Positions 8,778 through 16,776 of a stretch of 64,000 nucleotides of DNA are shown here, piece by piece. How positions within the stretch are numbered: the stretch's first letter is position 1; each line of letters begins with the position of its first letter. Source of the stretch: RGIG4097 sp964599875 (GTDB taxonomy: Bacteria > Bacillota > Clostridia > Christensenellales > CAG-917); contig CAZRHE010000002.1 of the NCBI GenBank assembly GCA_964599875.1, forward strand, positions 62,001-126,000. The letters are read 5' to 3'. The position numbers were made by a program, and so were the translations under genes. The notes under the pieces are model-generated. The model had not been told where the DNA came from, made no database searches, and was given only the letters and a program-made list of their open reading frames with translations.

Positions 8778-9632
8778 ATGAACTTTTGGTATTGGTTTGT
8801 AGGCACGGGTTGGCTTTACCTGATGGTCGGGATAGGGTTGTTTCTATCCGTATGGCTTGCGGTGAAGTGGAAAAAACTCGATTGGTGCAATAGGCTCGGT
8901 ACGATTGCTATAATAGTGCTCGTATTTCACGTTTGGGAAGAGTGGGTTATGCCCGGCGGATTCCATTATATATACAATGAAAATTCCGCCTTGCCCGACC
9001 GCTATCCCATGAGTCAGATTACGGATATGATAACAAACCTCGGCGGAGCGATAGTAGGCGTTATCGTGCTTTTCGTATGGGGACTGAACACGGGTGCGGG
9101 AATCGCGATATCTCTCTTCAGTTTATTCGAGGCGGTGATACATATAGTGCTTGCTTCAAAGTCACTTGCCGCTTTCGGAGATATGGGGCAGACGGCGTTT
9201 TACGCACCGGGACTTAACACCGCGCTTTTCGGATTTTTGCCCGTTGCGATTGCGTACCTTTTGTATTTCATTTTCCATAAACCGAAGCCTAACGTTAAGC
9301 AATGGTGCGGTGCAATCGTAGCCTTGCTGTTGTTGTCTTTCTTGCTCGTGAACTTGCCCGAAATGGTGTTGAAGTCAGAGGACAGTCCCTACGTTTTCCC
9401 GACGCACGGCTACTACGACCAATTTTTGAACGGCACGGCGACGAGCGGTTTAAGCGGCGGCACGATAGGCACTATAATCATAGGCTGTGCGCTGATTGCG
9501 GGGATTATCGGCGTATGCATTTACTATTTCGGCGTCAAGAAAAAGACGATGAAAGACGTAGCGGCGTATTTGCGTGGAGTATTCAATCCGCAAATCGAAA
9601 ATTCGGAGAGCGTGGAAAATGCTGACGATTAG
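8778..9632 (+). CDS. HXXEE-motif polytopic membrane protein
   Basis: A 284-residue integral membrane protein with roughly seven hydrophobic segments. The motif HVWEE at residues 51-55, followed by WVMPGGFHY, matches the HXXEE signature of a membrane family whose biochemical function is not established; the conserved His and Glu residues suggest metal or active-site chemistry in the membrane. The C-terminus is cytoplasmic, charged and acidic. The AAAGGAG ribosome site is close upstream. The gene overlaps the following ABC transporter gene by 14 bases, which indicates translational coupling, and both sit behind the second MarR operator. A partner or sensor role for the transporter is an inference. 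Confidence 0.75.
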   Translation: MNFWYWFVGTGWLYLMVGIGLFLSVWLAVKWKKLDWCNRLGTIAIIVLVFHVWEEWVMPGGFHYIYNENSALPDRYPMSQITDMITNLGGAIVGVIVLFVWGLNTGAGIAISLFSLFEAVIHIVLASKSLAAFGDMGQTAFYAPGLNTALFGFLPVAIAYLLYFIFHKPKPNVKQWCGAIVALLLLSFLLVNLPEMVLKSEDSPYVFPTHGYYDQFLNGTATSGLSGGTIGTIIIGCALIAGIIGVCIYYFGVKKKTMKDVAAYLRGVFNPQIENSESVENADD

Positions 9633-11919
9633 GAATATTACTAAAAACTACGGTAGTGGTCAAGAAACGACGAAAGCACTAAAAGGCGTGAATCTTGATT
9701 TTTCCGAAAACGGTTTAACAGCCGTGCTCGGTCCGTCCGGGTGTGGCAAAACGACCTTGCTTAATATCATCGGCGGGCTTGACAAGTATACGGACGGCGA
9801 CCTGCTGATAGACGGAAAAACCACGAAAGAGTTTAAGGATAGCGACTGGGACGCGTACAGAAATGCGAAAATAGGTTTCGTGTTTCAAAGTTATAATCTG
9901 ATTCCGCATTTGTCGATTTTGGAAAACGTCGCTATGGCACTATCGCTATCGGGAGTTTCGGCAAAAGAGAGAAGGGAAAAGTCGAAAGAGGCTTTGGCTG
10001 CCGTAGGATTGTCCGAGCACCTCGAAAAGAAGCCTAATCAACTTTCGGGCGGACAAATGCAACGCGTAGCCATTGCGCGCGCTCTCGTCAACAATCCGTC
10101 GATTATTTTGGCGGACGAGCCGACTGGCGCACTCGACAGCGCGACGAGCGTTCAAGTGATGGAGATTTTGAAAGAAGTTTCCGAAACTCGCCTCGTAATT
10201 ATGGTCACGCACAATCGAGAACTCGCGGACAAATATAGCGACAGAATAATCGAAATGAGGGACGGACTCGTCATAAACGACAGTAATCCGCTTCCCGAAA
10301 ATGCTTCGGAAAACATCGAAAAAATGTTGAATAAGCATACGAAAATGTCTTTTCGCACCGCACTTTCGTCCTCTTTCAAAAACCTGCTTTCGAAAAAAGT
10401 TCGGACGATTCTCATATCCGTTGCGGGGTCGATAGGCATCGTGGGTGTCGCGCTTGTACTTGCGATTTCAAACGGAATGACGATGTTTTTGGATAAAACC
10501 GAAAAGGATACGCTTTCGGGATTTCCTTTGAGCGTAAGCCAAACGGTCGCGGCGGATTTCACTATGCCCGACGGAAATATGAACACGGGTACTTTCCCGA
10601 CCGACAACGTATTCCATGCGTACGATAAAAGCGGTTCGACAACTTTGCACGTAAACAAAATAACCGACGAATATTTGGATTACGTAGCAAAGACGGACGA
10701 ATCGTATTATAGTGCGATCGAATACAATTACGCCATAAGCAAAAACGTGGTCAGTCGCGCGGACGACGGAAGTTATAAACTCGTGGATACTTCGATTAGC
10801 AGTTCGGACATTTTTTCGACGACGAGCGTGTTTTCGGAAATGCCGAACAATAGAGAGTTTATCGAAAGTCAATACGATTTGTTGGCGGGCAAGTATCCGA
10901 CGGAGTACGGCGAATTGGCTCTCGTCGTAGATAAAAACAACAGAATAGACACCACGATTTTGGAACAATTCGGAATTACTATTGCGGATGATTATCGTCC
11001 CGACGACTTATTGGGACGCAGTTTCAAAATTGTCTTGAACGACGACTTTTACGTGAAAAAATCCGACGGTTTTTACGTGGCGGGTAACGATTACGAGGCT
11101 ATGTATAATTCCGAAAATTCTTTGACGATAAGTATAACCGCGATTATGAGAGTCAAAGAAAGTTCTTCGAGCGAATTGCTTGCGACCGGCGTGAATTATA
11201 CCACGGCTTTGACGAAGAAATTGTTGTCCGAAAACAAGGAATCCGAAATCGTCGTGGCTCAAGAACAAAATCCTTCTATAAACGTATTGACGGGGGCGCC
11301 GTTTTTCGGGCAAATCACGTATGAATCCGTGATGAGAGCGATAGGCGGGGACGCCACTCCCGTCGGAATCAGGATATATCCGAAAAACTTCGAGGACAAG
11401 GCGAAAATCAAATCCTATCTCGACGAATACAACAAAGATAAATCCGAAGAGGATAAGATAATTTATACGGATGCGTCCGAAACGATGTCGCAGACGATAT
11501 CGTCGATGGTGGACACCGTATCCGTCATATTGATCGCGTTTGCGGCAATATCCCTCGTGGTTTCCACCGTGATGATAGGCATAATAACCTACGTATCCGT
11601 CGTGGAAAGGACGAAAGAAATCGGAATCATGCGGGCGATAGGGGCGCGCAAGAGAGATATCACGCGGATTTTCAATGCGGAAACGATAATCATCGGCCTC
11701 GCGTCAGGCGTCTTGGGAGTGATATTGACATATATTCTGAGTATCCCCGCATCTTCGATTATTTCAAAAACCGTGGGCGTCGAATTTACCGTTTTGCTGC
11801 AACCTTATTGGGCAATCGCACTTATCGGAATAAGCGTTTTGCTCACGTTGATTGCAGGCTTTTTCCCGTCGAGAATCGCGGCTAAAAAGGACCCTGTCGT
11901 CGCTCTGCGGACGGAGTGA
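9619..11919 (+). CDS. MacB-like ABC transporter, fused ATPase and FtsX-type permease
   Basis: A 766-residue single-chain ABC half-transporter. The N-terminal ATPase (about 1-230) has Walker A (GPSGCGKTTLL), Q-loop (FQSYNLIPH), signature (LSGGQMQRVAIARAL), Walker B with D-loop (IILADEPTGALD) and the switch His (VTHNRE). A transmembrane helix near residue 270 leads into a large extracellular domain of about 330 residues. The C-terminal FtsX module contributes three more helices and ends FPSRIAAKKDPVVALRTE. This is the MacB/type VII layout (mechanotransmission rather than substrate passage). No MacA partner is adjacent. The ATG at 9619 lies inside the upstream gene, with GGAGAG 9 bases before it; an upstream in-frame start lacks support. 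Likely role: antimicrobial-peptide or lipoprotein handling under MarR control. Confidence 0.9.
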   Translation: MLTIRNITKNYGSGQETTKALKGVNLDFSENGLTAVLGPSGCGKTTLLNIIGGLDKYTDGDLLIDGKTTKEFKDSDWDAYRNAKIGFVFQSYNLIPHLSILENVAMALSLSGVSAKERREKSKEALAAVGLSEHLEKKPNQLSGGQMQRVAIARALVNNPSIILADEPTGALDSATSVQVMEILKEVSETRLVIMVTHNRELADKYSDRIIEMRDGLVINDSNPLPENASENIEKMLNKHTKMSFRTALSSSFKNLLSKKVRTILISVAGSIGIVGVALVLAISNGMTMFLDKTEKDTLSGFPLSVSQTVAADFTMPDGNMNTGTFPTDNVFHAYDKSGSTTLHVNKITDEYLDYVAKTDESYYSAIEYNYAISKNVVSRADDGSYKLVDTSISSSDIFSTTSVFSEMPNNREFIESQYDLLAGKYPTEYGELALVVDKNNRIDTTILEQFGITIADDYRPDDLLGRSFKIVLNDDFYVKKSDGFYVAGNDYEAMYNSENSLTISITAIMRVKESSSSELLATGVNYTTALTKKLLSENKESEIVVAQEQNPSINVLTGAPFFGQITYESVMRAIGGDATPVGIRIYPKNFEDKAKIKSYLDEYNKDKSEEDKIIYTDASETMSQTISSMVDTVSVILIAFAAISLVVSTVMIGIITYVSVVERTKEIGIMRAIGARKRDITRIFNAETIIIGLASGVLGVILTYILSIPASSIISKTVGVEFTVLLQPYWAIALIGISVLLTLIAGFFPSRIAAKKDPVVALRTE

Positions 11920-11953
11920 GGACGATATTCAAACAAAATGCAAACGTCTAACC

Positions 11954-11983
11954 AAAAAGAGTCGCGATTTTGCGACTCTTTTC
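11954..11983. terminator. Bidirectional terminator between converging operons
   Basis: AAAGAGTCGC-GATTTT-GCGACTCTTT (11956-11981) forms a 10-bp perfect stem flanked by A-rich and T-rich ends. It can end the ABC operon on the plus strand and transcripts of the decarboxylase operon on the minus strand. Confidence 0.88.
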
Positions 11984-12042
11984 ATAATCGATATTTTATC
12001 GTGTAGTTTTACGATGATAAACCGCTTGTTTCGACGGTTGGT

Positions 12043-13353
12043 TTATTTTATCACATTCACGTCGTCAATGCCGTAATAGGCAAGGGCGTCTATCGCGTTT
12101 CTTGAAAGTCGCTCTCCGCATATCGCGATAGGCACGGCGGGAGGGCAGGATAGCGTCAGCCCTGCAAGCACTCTTCCTTCCGCGTTTTTCGACGAGATTT
12201 TTTCGGACGGGGAGAAAACCGCTTCCCGCACGGACAAAACTTTTTCTCCTTGCGCGGGTTTAGGGCAAGGAGCGAGGATCGCGGACTTTTTAGGCAAGGC
12301 GCAAAGTGCGTCGAGGAGTGCGTTTAAGTCGTCGGGGGTGTTACAAGGGGATATCATCACGGTGAGAAAATCTTTGTCCGCAAATTCGACGACGATATTT
12401 TTTTCGTTGAGCGCACTCGCGATTTCGGTACCGAGATAGCCATAGGGCTTTGCGGATATCGTGATTTTCAAAGGCTCGTTTCCGACGAGAATATGTCCCT
12501 TTTCGTTAAGTGCGATTTTGACTTTTTCGGTCGCTTGTACCGTGGATTGCAATTTTGTCTTGAAGTCGTCCGCTTTTCCGTTGAATTCGTCCAAGGAGGA
12601 CAACAGCAAATAAGACGGACTGGTGGATGCAAACAGCGACAGCGCATTATTAAGATTCTCCGCAAAAAAGGTAGGCGCGCTTTTTGAGATGTGCACGTAG
12701 GCGGTCCCCGTAAGGCAGGGGAGAGTTTTGTGTGCAGAGTCCACGACTATATCCGCGCCGAGTGCAATAGGATGACGGGATTCGGATAAGAAATTAAGAT
12801 ACGCGCCGTGTGCGTCGTCAACGACGAGGAGCGCGCCGTACTTGTGACAAATATCCGCAAATTTCGACACGTCGGCGATATTACCGAGATAATCGGGAGA
12901 GGTGAGATAAAACGCCGTTGCATCCGTGTGGTTAAGTGCGTCGTCGAGAATTTCGGGCGTGACGGAGGAGGATATGATTTCATCGTCCTTTCCGTACAGC
13001 CAGTCGGGGCTGACGTCCGAGAGCGCACAAGCGGATATGAAAGTCGAATGTACGTTTCTTGCCGCAATTACGACGGGGTTTTTGCCGATTGACTTTGCGT
13101 AAGTCGCGACGAGATACACCGCCGCACGTATGCCGAGGGAAGAGCCTTCGACGGAGTATGCGGTTTTTGCGGTGCCGAAAATCTCCGCCGCGTTTTTTTC
13201 GCTTTCCGCGATTATGCCGTGCGGAGAGTATAAGACGTCCGCGCCGTCCACTTCGGTGATATCGTAGGGGTTGACTTTCCCTTTATGTCCCGGCATGTGT
13301 AGGCGGACGACGCCGTCGTACGATTTCAAAAAGTCTAAAATCGGGGTGTTCAT
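12043..13353 (-). CDS. Orn/Lys/Arg decarboxylase-family PLP enzyme
   Basis: A 436-residue fold-type I PLP enzyme of the Orn/Lys/Arg decarboxylase major-domain family, probably producing a polyamine or diamine. The N-terminal HMPGHKG motif, YSVEGSSLG, SPDYLGN, the cofactor-binding Asp in VVDDAHGAY and the Schiff-base lysine in DSAHKTLPCLTG are all present. It belongs to the short group lacking the N-terminal wing domain of E. coli-type inducible decarboxylases. The ATG at 13353 overlaps the scfB stop by 4 bases, so it is coupled to scfB. Substrate choice among arginine, lysine and ornithine is not decidable here. The neighbourhood gives no obvious metabolic link to SCIFF. Confidence 0.88.
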   Translation of the reverse strand: MNTPILDFLKSYDGVVRLHMPGHKGKVNPYDITEVDGADVLYSPHGIIAESEKNAAEIFGTAKTAYSVEGSSLGIRAAVYLVATYAKSIGKNPVVIAARNVHSTFISACALSDVSPDWLYGKDDEIISSSVTPEILDDALNHTDATAFYLTSPDYLGNIADVSKFADICHKYGALLVVDDAHGAYLNFLSESRHPIALGADIVVDSAHKTLPCLTGTAYVHISKSAPTFFAENLNNALSLFASTSPSYLLLSSLDEFNGKADDFKTKLQSTVQATEKVKIALNEKGHILVGNEPLKITISAKPYGYLGTEIASALNEKNIVVEFADKDFLTVMISPCNTPDDLNALLDALCALPKKSAILAPCPKPAQGEKVLSVREAVFSPSEKISSKNAEGRVLAGLTLSCPPAVPIAICGERLSRNAIDALAYYGIDDVNVIK

Positions 13354-14714
13354 TCGTTTTTGGAGAGTTCGACCATAATGGCACATTCCATACGCTTGCG
13401 GAAAAGTTCGCAGCCGTACTTATAAACGCCGTTGACCGAGCCCGTTGCGTGATATGCGTTTGCCGCGCAACCGCCCGAGCAGTAGAGTTTCGCCCAGCAA
13501 TCGCGACATTCTTCTCTCGTATATACGTTGCAAGCGGAGAATTCGTCTTGGATAGTCGTGTTAGTAACTCCGTGCCAAACGTCGCCGAGTTTGAATTTTT
13601 CTTCGCCCACGAATTGGTGGCAGGGATAGAGGTCCCCCCACGGAGTGACCGCCATGTATTCCGTGCCGCTTCCGCAACCCGAAACGCGCTTGTAAATGCA
13701 GGGGCCGCCTTTGAGGTCTATCATATAATGATAGAAGGTGAACGGTCTTCCCTCTTTGCGTCTTTCAATCATAAGGGTTGCAAGGTCTTCGTATCCTTTG
13801 AGAACGACGGGTAAATCTTCTTCGGTGAGGGCGGAGGGGTCGTCGGGTGCGCAGACGACGGGTTCCATACTAAGTTCCGTGAAACCGAGGTCGAGCATCG
13901 CTTTGATATCGTTGAGGAAGTCGGGATTGTGATGGGTGAAAGTGCCTCTCATATAGTAGTCCTTGTTTCCTCTTTCTTTCACGAGTTTCTGGAAGAGCGG
14001 AACGATTTTGTCGTAACTGCCTTTGCCCGCGTAGTCCACTCTGAAACGGTCGTGTACTTCTTTTCTGCCGTCGAGGGAAAGAACGACGTTGCTCATTTCC
14101 TTGTTTGCGAAGTCGATGACGTCGTCGTCGATTAGTACGCCGTTGGTGGTGAGGGTGAAACGGAAGTTTTTGCCGCGTTCTTTCTCGATCGAGCGCGCGT
14201 ATGCGACGAGGCGTTTCACGACGTCGAAATTCATAAGCGGTTCGCCGCCGAAGAAGTCTACTTCGAGATTTCTTCTGCTTCCCGAATTTTCAACGAGGAA
14301 GTCGAGGGCTTGTTTGCCCACCTCGAAACTCATAAGCGCTCTGTCGCCGTGATACTTGCCTTGACTTGCAAAGCAGTAGGAGCAGTTTAGGTTGCAGGTG
14401 TGCGCGACGTGCAGGCACAACGCCTTGACTACGCCCGCGCTACGCTCTTTGAGTTTGCCCGCAAGTGGCTCGAAAACGTCTTCCGAAAAGAGTTTGCCTT
14501 CGTTTTTGAGTTCTTCGATTTCGTCTACGCACTCCGCGATTTCTTCCGCGGGGACGGAGGGATAATCCGAAGAGAGTTTCTTCACGATTTCATCTTTCGG
14601 CAGGGTGGGGAATAGGGCTATAGCGTCGTATGCGACTTCGTCCACGAGGTGTACGGAGCCGGATGCGACGTCGAGGACTACGTTATATCCGTTAAGTTTG
14701 TATTGATGTATCAT
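13350..14714 (-). CDS. scfB: SCIFF thioether maturase, radical SAM/SPASM protein
   Basis: A 454-residue radical SAM peptide maturase that installs a thioether in the SCIFF peptide encoded just upstream. Residues 1-95 form the peptide-binding (RRE-like) region beginning MIHQYKLNGYNVVLDVASGS. The SAM cluster motif is CNLNCSYC in HVAHTCNLNCSYCFASQG, followed by FFGGEP and LTTNG. The C-terminal SPASM region contributes auxiliary-cluster cysteines in SGCGSGTEYMAVTP, LYPCHQF, CNVYTREECRDCW and LYCSGGCAAN. The N-terminal sequence fits known ScfB proteins, so I trust the start. There is no recognisable Shine-Dalgarno before the ATG: the upstream bases are a T-run from a terminator hairpin. A decarboxylase-family gene follows with a 4-base overlap. 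Confidence 0.95.
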   Translation of the reverse strand: MIHQYKLNGYNVVLDVASGSVHLVDEVAYDAIALFPTLPKDEIVKKLSSDYPSVPAEEIAECVDEIEELKNEGKLFSEDVFEPLAGKLKERSAGVVKALCLHVAHTCNLNCSYCFASQGKYHGDRALMSFEVGKQALDFLVENSGSRRNLEVDFFGGEPLMNFDVVKRLVAYARSIEKERGKNFRFTLTTNGVLIDDDVIDFANKEMSNVVLSLDGRKEVHDRFRVDYAGKGSYDKIVPLFQKLVKERGNKDYYMRGTFTHHNPDFLNDIKAMLDLGFTELSMEPVVCAPDDPSALTEEDLPVVLKGYEDLATLMIERRKEGRPFTFYHYMIDLKGGPCIYKRVSGCGSGTEYMAVTPWGDLYPCHQFVGEEKFKLGDVWHGVTNTTIQDEFSACNVYTREECRDCWAKLYCSGGCAANAYHATGSVNGVYKYGCELFRKRMECAIMVELSKNE

Positions 14715-14720
14715 TTTGTC

Positions 14721-14756
14721 AAAAAAAGGCTCACTACACCGCGGTATAGCGAGCCT
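14721..14756 (-). terminator. Terminator/attenuator between scfA and scfB
   Basis: On the minus strand, AGGCTCGCTATACC-GC-GGTGTAGTGAGCCT forms a 14-bp stem with two wobble pairs and is followed by seven T. The T-run ends 6 bases before the scfB ATG. Most transcripts from the scfA promoter should stop here, giving abundant peptide and scarce maturase. Confidence 0.88.
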
Positions 14757-14780
14757 ATCCGTATAGATTGTCGAATGAGG

Positions 14781-14942
14781 TTACTTGCTTTCTTTTTCGC
14801 TCTTGGTGTTTTCGCACTTTTGGTTTGCAATGCCGCAACTGGTTTTGCATGCGGATTGGCAAGAGGTTTGGCATTCACCGCAACCGCCCTTGACGGCGCT
14901 TTCGCAAAGATTACGAGTTTCAACGGTTTTGATATGTTTCAT
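14781..14942 (-). CDS. scfA: SCIFF peptide (six cysteines in forty-five) precursor
   Basis: A 53-residue peptide starting MKHIKTVETRNLCES, with cysteines at 13, 21, 24, 28, 32, 36 and 43; the last six form the SCIFF pattern (CGECQTSCQSACKTSC and then a Cys at 43). It is the ribosomally made substrate of the adjacent ScfB enzyme. A strong AAGGAG ribosome site lies 8 bases upstream of the ATG, and a promoter is visible at 14977-15005. The residue after Cys36, position 37, is Gly (codon GGC), where the characterised clostridial SCIFF, as I recall it, has the thioether acceptor Thr. The biological role of mature SCIFF is not established. Confidence 0.95.
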   Translation of the reverse strand: MKHIKTVETRNLCESAVKGGCGECQTSCQSACKTSCGIANQKCENTKSEKESK

Positions 14943-14976
14943 AATACGACTCCTTGTTGTGTGGATATTTTTTCAT

Positions 14977-15005
14977 AGTTTAACATATCCCCCTGCAAAA
15001 ATCAA
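14977..15005 (-). promoter_or_regulatory. Predicted scfA promoter
   Basis: On the minus strand, TTGATT (15005-15000) is 17 bases from TAAACT (14982-14977). It is followed by AAGGAG and the scfA start at 14942. Confidence 0.65.
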
Positions 15006-15093
15006 GGGGAAAGCCGTTATATTTTGCAAAACCGACTTATTTTTCCTTTTTTGCGCACGATTATATAAAATATATCATACAAAAAATATTCGT

Positions 15094-15122
15094 TTGACAT
15101 ATAGGGTGTCGTGTGATAAAAT
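15094..15122 (+). promoter_or_regulatory. Predicted promoter of the MoxR operon
   Basis: TTGACA (15094-15099), 17 bases, TAAAAT (15117-15122). The next coding start is at 15226, leaving a leader of about 97 bases. The leader contains GCATTATT (15139-15146) paired with AATAATGC (15183-15190), then ATAATTTTTTT, which could act as a weak attenuator. Confidence 0.75.
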
Positions 15123-15225
15123 TTTCCTTACGAATGTCGCATTATTATGCATATGCGTATTGAAACGAAGTATAAACGATGAAATAATGCATAATTTTTT
15201 TGATATTATGCAACGAGGCGGTACG

Positions 15226-16746
15226 ATGGTCGAAAAGTTCAAAGAGATGAAAAAGAAATACGCCGTGATTACGCTTTTGAAAAGCATGATCGCGGGTGTG
15301 TTTTTCGCGCTTTTTGCAGTGGGCGTCGTGCTTCTCGGCGTCAAACTCGGTGCGGCGCGTCTTGCTTGGTACTATTATCTCATTATCGGCGTAGGCACGT
15401 TCGGCGCGGCGTTCGGCGTTACGTTTTTGCTGACTCGTTACACGGATAAATCTCTTGCGAAACACCTCGACGAAGAGTTCGGACTCAAAGAAAAAGTTCA
15501 AACCATGGTCGAGTTCGCAGGGCAGGACGGGGAGGTTCTCCAACTCCAAAGAGAGGACGCGGAAAGAACGCTCGAAAATCTTCCCAAAGAAAAAATAACC
15601 TTTGCAAAAATTTGGAAATACGTCGTGATAACCGTGCTCGGCATAGCGTTTTTCGTATCCGGCGTAGTCGTCCCGTCCAGATACGTCGTTCCCGACGTGG
15701 ACGTGCAGGATAAATTCGTTTTGAACGAATGGGACGAAAAAGCACTCGAACAACTCATCGCGGACGTGAAATCTTCGGACCTCGAAGAAAAAGTGTCCGT
15801 CCCGACGATTGCCGCGCTCGAACTTTTGAAAGACACTCTCGGCGAAATCAGAACGAATTCCGAAATGCGCGAGGCGGTCAAGAATTGCGCGTCTTTCATA
15901 GACGAAGCGGTCGTTCTTGCAAATTCCTATCGCGACGTTGCGGAAGCGGTGAACGAGTTTTCCGAACTCGATAAATTCAAATCCGCGTTGATTAGTGCGA
16001 GTAAATCATATGAAGGCGACGTCGGAATCGAAACTATGACTCAAGTCAAGGCGGAGCAGAAACAGTCCGAAGGAAAAATCCGCACGGCACTTTCGGTTTT
16101 CACGGATTCGTTCTTGGCAAAGGTCAAGTCGGCGGGTAGCAACGTCGAAATCAGGGATATCGTCTTTGAAATCGTAGACCCGCTTAACGAGGCTATGGCT
16201 GACGAAGAACTTATGGAAAAACTTGCGGAAGACGACTTGTATAAAGCCATATACGACTTCTCGGAGTCTTTCGAAATCGTGCGTAAAGAGTATTATTGGA
16301 GAGATGATTTGAAGACTATCGTGTCCTCCTCGTGCACGAATTTCGTTTCGGCGGCGGCGAAAGAACTTGTGGTTCAAGTGTACAATCGCATGATGGAAGA
16401 TATGATTTTCAATTCTCTCTACGATATTTTCGGCGTCAAGGTTTATCCTTCGGATTTGACTTTGTCCGACACTTCCGACGACGACGTAAACGACGGCGAC
16501 AACGGAGCGCAAGGCGGAGGTCTTGGCGACAACAACGCCGTATACGGCGGAGAAGACGCGGTTTACGACCCGACGACGAAGACGTACGTGCCTTACGGAC
16601 AGGTTTGGAACGAATACGTCGCGAAATTGTACGAAAGACTCAGTGACGAGGAATCCGGTTTGAGCGAAGAAATGAAATCTTATATCAACAACTATATCGG
16701 AATTCTCTACGGCAACTCGACGGACTCGTCCGAAGACGCCGACTAA
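15226..16746 (+). CDS. Membrane protein with long helical domain, first gene of the MoxR operon
   Basis: A 506-residue protein with hydrophobic segments at about residues 15-40, 44-65 and 128-150, then a long helical, charged region to about residue 410. A Gly/Asn/Asp-rich linker follows near residue 425-440, and then a short helical tail. The layout resembles DUF4175-type proteins encoded beside MoxR ATPases, but I cannot assign the family securely. The ATG at 15226 has a GAGG site 5-8 bases upstream; an in-frame ATG at 15208 is possible but has weaker ribosome-site spacing. It is followed by moxR after 30 bases on the same strand. It is probably a membrane scaffold for the MoxR/DUF58/vWA complex. 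Confidence 0.72.
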   Translation: MVEKFKEMKKKYAVITLLKSMIAGVFFALFAVGVVLLGVKLGAARLAWYYYLIIGVGTFGAAFGVTFLLTRYTDKSLAKHLDEEFGLKEKVQTMVEFAGQDGEVLQLQREDAERTLENLPKEKITFAKIWKYVVITVLGIAFFVSGVVVPSRYVVPDVDVQDKFVLNEWDEKALEQLIADVKSSDLEEKVSVPTIAALELLKDTLGEIRTNSEMREAVKNCASFIDEAVVLANSYRDVAEAVNEFSELDKFKSALISASKSYEGDVGIETMTQVKAEQKQSEGKIRTALSVFTDSFLAKVKSAGSNVEIRDIVFEIVDPLNEAMADEELMEKLAEDDLYKAIYDFSESFEIVRKEYYWRDDLKTIVSSSCTNFVSAAAKELVVQVYNRMMEDMIFNSLYDIFGVKVYPSDLTLSDTSDDDVNDGDNGAQGGGLGDNNAVYGGEDAVYDPTTKTYVPYGQVWNEYVAKLYERLSDEESGLSEEMKSYINNYIGILYGNSTDSSEDAD

Positions 16747-16776
16747 TATCAAAAATACACACATGGAGATAGAACT

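Noticed and set aside
15139..15201. Known riboswitch in the MoxR operon leader.
   Set aside because: Only one AT-rich stem and a T-run can be seen; no conserved riboswitch core is recognisable.
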